64,000 nt of DNA. Source: Temnothorax longispinosus (lineage: Eukaryota; Arthropoda; Insecta; Hymenoptera; Formicidae). The stretch covers positions 7,037,019-7,101,018 of the forward strand of contig NC_092367.1 in the NCBI RefSeq assembly GCF_030848805.1, given 5' to 3'. Under the pieces are notes generated by a model, which was not told the DNA's origin, searched no databases, and saw nothing but the letters and a program-made list of their open reading frames with translations. Both the position numbers and the translations under genes were made by a program. Positions 13,401 through 22,400 of the stretch are shown piece by piece; the first letter of the stretch is position 1; every line of letters starts with the position of its first letter.

Positions 13401-16400
13401 AGCCCGCAAATCGACTGGATTCATTGCATTCATTTCACATGGAATACAGAAGATCTGTCGTTTTTTAACACACGGAAGCGGAAACTTACACTATCGTGTA
13501 ATCAAGTTCGGAGAAATGGCTCGCGATCGTTTGAACCATTTCCTAAATTTACGTTTCCACGTCATTTCGCGGAGATGTTCCGCGAGAATTCGACTTGAAC
13601 TATGTAAGTAATTTCTACTTGTCGGTTCATGATTGCGTCCGCAACTTTCTAGAGCAATGCGTTTGGAGAGGCATGGCTCGCGAATACAGCATTCGATAAA
13701 ATGATAGCAGTCCAGTCTCGCATAAGTAAGGATAATACAACAGCGACTCCAACTAATTGGAAACTCTGTCACAGAGGATACTCTCTCGAGTTATGCAATT
13801 ATGCGGAGCACAATGCAGAGTTTCCCTACACGACCGCATTCAATTAGTTGCGTTTTATTCCCCGGAGTGTAATCGTCCGAGCTCTCGCGTACTCGCGGCG
13901 GACATTGGTCTACGGAGCGCGAAACAACGTCCTTTTTACGACGGTGAATTATTATGTCGGTGTAGAGAACCATCGTGCCTCGGGGAATAAAAAAAGCATT
14001 AAAAAAACATTTGTTCTCAACATATTTCGCACAAAAGATGACACGTAACACAGTCGACAAATTTTGTAATACAGTTGAATTTTTTGTAGAGACAACGTAA
14101 AACTTTTTCGTCGATCAAACGGAATATATTCGGTAAACCTTAAAACGCCGCGCAATGGCGAATAGTCTTATTATTCCATGGAAGAGACACATCGATCGAT
14201 GATATGTTCCATTCAACGCGTTAAAAATGATTTTCCGTTTCGCTGCGCTTTGATAATTCGCCCCTGTTTGCCATTTATCTCAAACGGAAAGCCGGATGAA
14301 AATGGATAAACGTGCATCCGCGAGCTGCATAATCCCTGTGTGTTGGTTTTGCAATAATCCGTAGTACCAGTTATCTTCTAGTTTTGTTCGCATTAATCCG
14401 GTTTTGAATACACAAGTGGTACGGAAAATGCGGAGCTCACAGACAGATATTTCCACGTGGTTGGGGTGCGGTTGATAATAATCGTTTACTTATACCTGTC
14501 TTTTTTCTTGTAAGTAGATCAAGGTGTATCACGAAGAACGATTTCATAATACGATCACACGTTACAGCTAAACTCTCGCACATGTTCAGATACTCGCTGC
14601 GGAATATTACCGTGTCTAATCGTCGAAAATTTTGTCGTGCGATTTCGCGCCGATAACGATTTTCCAGTAACTATCGCGCGCTGAGGCAATTAACAGGCTC
14701 ATGCATTTAGATGATACTTGGCGGTAGGAAGGACGTAGTGTTAAATCACACGGACTCTCGGATCGGATTTAATTTGCAATTCTCTATACTGTGTAATCAG
14801 GCTCGGCAAAATGACTTCCAGCCACTTGAATCCATACCCCGCACTCGCGTACTTTCCGCACCATTTCGCCGAGGTATTCCTGGAAAATTCGACTTACAGC
14901 CGCCAGCAACTTCTACGTGTGATTGGCGATTGCATGAAAATAATCTTCATGTTTATGAAGATTTCGCGTGGCGATCGAGTTACCCGCGTGTCGAGCATAA
15001 AAGACGTTTTAATTTAGCTCGAAAAATGTTCTTAGCGATAACGTGTGATAAACGATTATAAAATGTCAAAAGATTAAAATGATCTGTATATAATATTACA
15101 AAATAAATATATTTATAAAAAATAAAAATTGCTAATTATTAGTTTATGCCAATTTGATTTCTATCTTATTTGTCACAATGTCACATTTTTTCTTTGGCAA
15201 ACTTGCTGTGCTTACATAAAAAACGTGGCAATCGACAATCTCTCGCTCTAATGCTTTTGCGTCGTACCTTTCTGGCGATTAAGATTACGAGCCGATATAG
15301 TGTCAGAAATTCTTTATGTAGCCTAAAGAGCTTTCCGGCGCGGTAAGTTTGAAGGTTGAGGTCATTCGGGGGACGGTCGATACTTTTCCCTCCATCTATA
15401 CGCTCACATGTAACATCGCGTGTAACATTCGGAAAATCGATCTCGCGTGCGGCACAACGAAGCGTATTATCCCTTATATCCCTTAATTCGAGCTTGCGTT
15501 CTGATTAACCGGCCAGTACCTGACGTTATCTTGGCCGCGCGGTCGAAGGTAATTGCTGAGAAAGTTCTCGAGCCAGGTAAAATGTGTTTTGCGCTTATGC
15601 GCTTTGCGACCGCGACGGAAAGAAAACAATTACGTTGCCGCGAACGCTTCAACTCGAAATAGTTTTTCGTTTCTTCGTCTCGAATACATCAGACGGAGAA
15701 ACTCACTGGCAAGATAACAAACGCGAGGCGAGGCACGGGAGCGGATTATACGTTTTTCGCCGCAATGCCGAGTTTTCGGAGGATCGATCTCGTTCGTTTG
15801 TAAAGCGTTAATCTACATCACAAACTCGTTGCCCGCGAAAGCTTTCTTCGGCTCGTTACCCGCGTATAATGTAAGCGCATACATCACAATGAGAATGCTT
15901 TCGCATAAATTCACGGCACCGACAATGAGGAAGATGACGGGGAACGTGATCCAATTGGACACGGTGCGGCCGCTATTGTAACGGATACGGTACCAGTCCT
16001 AGTTTTCAGCGTTAATTCTACGTTCGACCTCGAAAATAACAGTAAATTATATTGCAACTAATTGCGTTCTAAGTTAATAATAGTAACTGCAGAGGCATAC
16101 CAGATTCCGCATTAATTATTGTAACAAGCAGCTATATATCCAACATACGTATATACGTGTGTCACGTTAAGTTCACTCGACATTATTCTGATAGAATTAT
16201 TTAGAGTTGAAATTGTGCACTTACAATCATACCACTGTAACATCAATTTTAAGAATATTATATATTATTGTGTTGCATTCTTGTACGTAAAAAATATTAC
16301 ATTTAAGAATCAATGCATACATACATATATGTAAGAGTCGTAAAAAATTCTAGTAAAATAGGCGAAATCCTGGCAGTGGAGAGTTTCGCTACGTCGTGCC

Positions 16401-19400
16401 AAGATAATCAAGGGTTAACCACACGAATGGTGAACCATCTCCGCGACATTCCGTTGCGGATGTACCGTCGTTTGGGTCTAATAAAATCGCAACGACCACC
16501 AAGTTTTCTTATAACGCGGAGTTGACGTTTTTTTTTTCTATGCGCATATCTCGAGCTGAAAAAATATAGACTTCGACGAGAAGTTGACGACAACGATGAC
16601 GTCAAGTCATTCGACACCCGAAACGATATCTCTTTTCTCCTCCTCTACTTTCTAAGTTTCGTCTCCAGCCGTGCATAGATCCACCAGTGTCGGTGCCATC
16701 TCGCATTGAATTTAACATGGAAATTCGGAAACTTCGGCGTTTCTCCCGAAGTAAAACCACCGATTGCATTATTTCGTACTCAAGAACTTTCATCGTAACT
16801 TAAATACGGTCCATATATCAGAAACAATAAAAGCATTAGCTGTTTCCTTTCAACGAAATTTTATATGTGCAAGGTTCCTTCTACTATCGAAGACGAGTCG
16901 CGGCGCGAATTAAGTGTTGCCTTAAGTGGATCGTAAAGTACTCTATCGCAGCGAAAGGAATTTAAGAAAATGTTAGAAAAATAAACGCCTTCAAACCAAA
17001 GAGTAAAAAGATATTCGATTTGCCGTTCCGAGTAAATTTAAACGGAGCAAAGGTATACGCGGTAAATCATCTGTCCTGATTTCTTCCATTTCAATATGTC
17101 TCAATCCCGTGCTATATGAATGTGATCCGTAGTATAAATCTGCTAATTAATGTGATAAAGTGAATAAAAAAAAAAAAAAGGTAAATTAGATCTCGTTCTT
17201 TAGCAACAATCATTATGATGTGACTTCACAAAGAATGGGAAGCGACGTGGAATGAAGGAGCGGAATCTTCTTCCAGATTAACTCTGGTGATGTTTGTGAC
17301 AGCGGGTGCAAGTTTAGTGGCTTGGTGTCAACAGTGCGGAAATGTATGCCGTGTGCTGTGAAGAAGTGAGCTGTTTGATACGAGCGGATGCGGCGAGCAC
17401 AGTGGTAAACTTACGGTTCAAACGAACGACGGCGGCTTCCATCTCTCCCCCTGCGAAGAACTCTCGAATTCGATTTCAAGCGCTATCGAAATTTCCGACG
17501 GCGCCAAGTGAAAAGAAGAGGAGGGCAATTTGTTTCCGAGGAGACAGATAGAAAGACAGGCAGACGAGAGGACAAGCGGAGGAAAAGAGATTTTATTTTA
17601 AACCGAGAAAATTCACACTTACGAGATCACGACCGGTAGGTACTCCACTCGCGAGAATAGTTCTCGCAGAGGAGGGTGAGAGATCCGTGTGAACAATGAG
17701 ATCTATGAGATTTAGGTCGAGACGAGATGCGAGAGAGGCTCTGAAAGGCGGGAAGGCGAGAGGTGGGGATAAAGATGCACCGCGGTTGCACCTTCCGAAG
17801 ACGCAAGTCGCTCCTATGATCGACTGGATTCCACTGGTGGTGGGTGTCGCGCTAAAAGTCGGGCTGACCACCAGGGTGTCAAAGGCTTTCCGCGCGGCCA
17901 GCTGATCGGGACTCGCTCGCAGCCTCACCGTTGATAAGGACGCCGTTTCTATCGTGGACAACGCGCTCGTCGGCCGCGAGCATAATGTCCCGCGTGCGTG
18001 AATGCGGAGGATGAGAGAGACCGAGAGTGACGATAAACGAAGACGAGATCCGGAGGGGTGAAAAATCTATGGGACACGCTATATAAACCTCGGGGCAAGG
18101 ATTCAACAAACGTCCCTCCGGCGATGTAGATTCGCGATTGCCGATGCGACGCGCTCGCGCGAACCCACGCCAGGCCACTGCATGCGATGCGATTACGCGG
18201 CCGGAGCCAACCCTCCGCGCCACGCCAACCCCACCACGAGCGAGAGGACCACGCCACCCTTCTCTGGCTTTACCCTCCGGCGGGAGACACCACGCCGTCG
18301 ACCTACTCTTGTCGTCTTTCGAACGACTCTCCCATCTTCGAGGTGTCGTCGTGCCACGGCCACTCTCGACCCCATCACCCCCTCGTGACCCACGCCCCAT
18401 TCCCTGCATCACGCTGTGTTCCCGATTGTAACACCGCACGTGACGCGTGTGTACGCGTCTCGATTGTCACGCGCCTCGGTATTTGGAAAAATCGATGGTC
18501 AACTGAAAAAAAGAGTGCGGTGGAATTTTCGAAATGGGAACGATGAAAAACAATTCTCGAGCGCAGGCTACATATATAGATAGTGGAGTATATGAGATTC
18601 TCCGTATATAACAGCGAATAACATGTGCCAAACAAATATCCCGCAAGGTAACCGACTAAACTTTTCCAACACGTTTGGCAAGTCTCTTTACATCAAATAT
18701 GTATATACAATATATTATAGCCTTGATATAAAGTGACTTATCAAACATGCTGGAAAAGTTCAGTCGGTTATTTCTTTATATACTTTACATCAGTTTGAAT
18801 ATCTTTTTTAACGGTTATAAAACTGTTCCTAAACGAACTTTAAAATTAATATTTCTTGTCATCGCAAGTTCTCGTCGTCCCATCGTACGTATTTTGCTGT
18901 AATGAATAACGAATTCCACCAAACCGATGACATAAACGGACGCGACAGACATGTAAAACGTGTCCTGAAAAGCACCGCAGTTCAACGAGGATGCGCCGCT
19001 GATGCGAGAGCACTGTCAGGCACGTGACTGGATTGAAATCGACATTCGCGAAAATCGAACAATTGTCGGGGAGCATTGCCAAGCGAAACGTCATACGAGT
19101 TCGACTCTTCTGTAAGATATTTCAGTAACAACCCGATGAAAGATGCCAGGGAGGATGAATCCATTTTACGAACGAGCTTACACAACAAAGTAGATTCGAT
19201 AGAGACGCAGACGTCGACCTTTTCGTGAATTTTTCTTTGCAACAATGTCCTTTATCGAACGAACGAAGGGAACGAAGTAAAATTCTGAAAGTACAATCTG
19301 GCGATTGCACAATTTTACGGTATTAAAAATTGTTTTACTTTTACTTTTTGTCGTGCGATGAATTTCCAGTGAAATTTGTGGCGTATCAAGGGGACAAAAG

Positions 19401-22400
19401 CGGGGCGAGAACTTTTGCCTCGGGAACTTAACGTTAATTACTTAAAAGCTACGTCCTTACGCTATTAACTTTCTCGATATTTGACTTTCGAGGATGTTGC
19501 GACGTCGGTTTCTTTTGTATCGTGCATAGGATGCTTCACGAGAGAGAACTTTAATGCCAGGTACGGAGATGCATTTCGCTTCTTACGGAAAACAAGAAAG
19601 GATTCTCGCTAAGTAGGACGACACGAGTTCTCTCGCTAAATCTCGGCTGCCAACTTTCAACTATTGTATAGAAAACATTTGAGATAATATACCTCCTAAC
19701 CCGCAGTACGAATGCAATACACGTATATAATAAATAAAGGATTCCTCGCCAGAAAGAATAAGAGATGATTGAGAGGTCACTAAATAAAATTCAAAAAAGA
19801 TAAAAGCTTTCTATTTCTACCAGAAATCTGATCTTCTCTGATATAAAATTTTCAAAACTGGATTTCAGGTTTTACGAGATAAACCGCATTTGTACAGCAG
19901 ACTTTATACGTATACATATAATCAATAGAGTCAAATATTTTGGAAGCTGAATTGGATCTGATACTTTTTTTTATAATATGCTCAATGATTTCAAGAAGAA
20001 AGTGATTTGATCAAAATAATTATGATTTAAATACATATAATATAAGTAACAAAATGATAGCAAAGTTGTCTAATTTTTCTTAATACTTAGAATCATTTTT
20101 TTTTTAAACCATAACGAGTTAAAAACACTATTATTACTAATAAGATAGATACTCAAATGTCCCTGGAAACAAATACAAAGTTTCCTGCGATTTAAGGATT
20201 TAAATTCACACACTGACATTATTTATAAAAGCATATGTTTTAAATTTGATGCAATTTTTAACATTTCTGATTTTCCTTACAACCTCCATAAGCAAAAGAA
20301 AAAATATATTTTTGGCAGCATACTTTTGATAATATTTTTAACAAATCGTTAAATTATCATAAGTATCAACACAAAAACAACTTATAATCTCAAATATTCT
20401 CAGTCTTACTTCTCCTAAATTCACCGAGAATTGTTTCTTACCGTTTTAAAGCTTTCGACAATTTTCATTTTAATATCGAGACCTTTTGAAGTAACTCGAT
20501 TATAGAATGCCTGCGCTTTGATGAGTTCCAGACACGTAATTCCTCTGACATTTCGCGTACGGAAAAGTCCGGAGATTGTAATTTCGTCGAGGATAAAAAC
20601 GTTCGAGTCCGATGTCGTACTTCAGCGTAGAAGTATCAGCTGCCCATCGGAACATCATTCGGACGTACTGCGATATTGGTTTTCAACCAACTTGCCGATG
20701 GAAATTGGAGTTCGATCATGTATTTTTCTCGATAATTGCAAACTGTTCCTTGTCAAGTAGCGACGAAACTATTTAGGTAACGTAAAAGTATCGAAGATCT
20801 TAAAGTTCCTCGAATTTCTCGAATGCAATGCGATGTTAATTTACGACTATCAGCGATAACAATGCTCTCTGTATACAATACTGTACACAATTATTTGATT
20901 GCCTCGATATAGCAAATGCAATATACCATCTTGATCTATTCGAACTAATTAATAGCGGTTTAATTGTGGAGCTAATTAATAGTGAAAAGCCAATTTCCAA
21001 TTTCTCTTCAATTGTAATAAAATGGTCTTTTATCAAGCAAATACTTTTACTTATTAACATAATAACGCCAATATTTATAATTTTGACTTATATCTTGATT
21101 GTAACATAATAATTAAAACATCGCGGAAATTAATGTTCTCAATTTTCTTCAAAATTTCTTCGCGATTTTATCGATATTAATTCGATCAGTATTTTCCGCT
21201 GCCAAGTGCGGCAGCAAACCAAAATATCCGCTTCAACAAGCGCGTACAAGGAGCTTGTAAACATACTTTCGCGCGGTCGACGAGGAATCGATTGTTGAAA
21301 GCGATCGAAACGAATGGTAGTGCATGTCCGACGACATCCACTCCCGTGTGGATCGATGAGTCCGAATGCCGCGTGTACATTCATTATTCATTTTCAAGGC
21401 TTCCTCGCTATTCCGCACTCACTAACCATAGAGAACTTTCGGTGCTCTAGATTTCTTTCGCCACAAAACGGTTGGCGGTTGCGGTCAGGAGCACCGAAAC
21501 TCGCGCCTGAAGTGTATTCCGCTTTAGGCGCTGGCTCGAGAACACGACGATGTACTGCTTTAATAATAATACTTGAGAATTGTTGGACTACGGAGAACCA
21601 CTAACAAACGACTATGTCTACTAGAATCTTTCTACTACTATGTCCCTTTTATCTGTCTATGTCTATATATAAAATGTTTAAATTTAATTTCAAGAAATAA
21701 TCAATATCTATTTGCATGTCACATTTGTCAGGATACATTAATCATTGATGGAGTTTCGAGTGCTTTTTCGTTGCTTTTCTTTGTGGCGATAGTTTCCCAC
21801 GTACATCGATTAATTTAGCGCAACATCCATTATCAGCTATCAGAAGAGCCACCCCATTAGGTAAATGCCATTTATCGGTTAGTGGATAGGACACGTTAAC
21901 AGTGTAGTGTGCTTGCCGATAGTAATAATAACTCGCGCTAAATCATCAATGAGATACGGGCGTGTCGATACGTTACAATATTGTTTCTTCTCTGTGCTAG
22001 AAATATCTCGCGTTATAGGTTACGAACTATACTTCTTGCGCACCAAAAATTGAATATATTTCATCTTTTTCTTATCTGTTTGTTACGAGATTTCGTTCAA
22101 CTGCGCCACAACCGAAAGATTCGCGCGCGATAAAGAATCAAGGACTTCCGCCTCGTCTGGGCTGGGCGATAATTTTGCAATCAATATGTGCCGAAAGAAA
22201 TCGCGGACGGCCGACGCCAAGCTTGATCAGCATTAAACATGTGGTTGGACGACTGGGCCTCGTCCCTTTGTGAATCGTCGATAACGAGATATATACACAA
22301 AGTGCACGATCCGCGAGAACGTGTGCGAGCGCCGATATTCTTGACCGTCGGTCGAGACGATTCAGACGATAAAAGATCGGGCAATGCCGCTGATTTATCG

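Larger units (their letters stand above)
8600..17380. other. Intronic stretch without recognised gene (AREL1 intron 1, part 1)
   Basis: Several 60-170 codon open frames occur on both strands (for example 12340-12636 and 12851-13372 plus), but none has a recognisable domain and overlapping frames are open on both strands in GC-rich parts. I see AT-rich filler, a diverged repeat pair near 13.5 and 14.8 kb, and short palindromes. Confidence 0.5.

Noticed and set aside
17879..18439. 186-codon open frame on the minus strand
   Set aside because: It lies in a CpG-rich patch where several frames on both strands are open. Composition is Arg/Gly/Ser-rich with no domain, signal or splice pattern.
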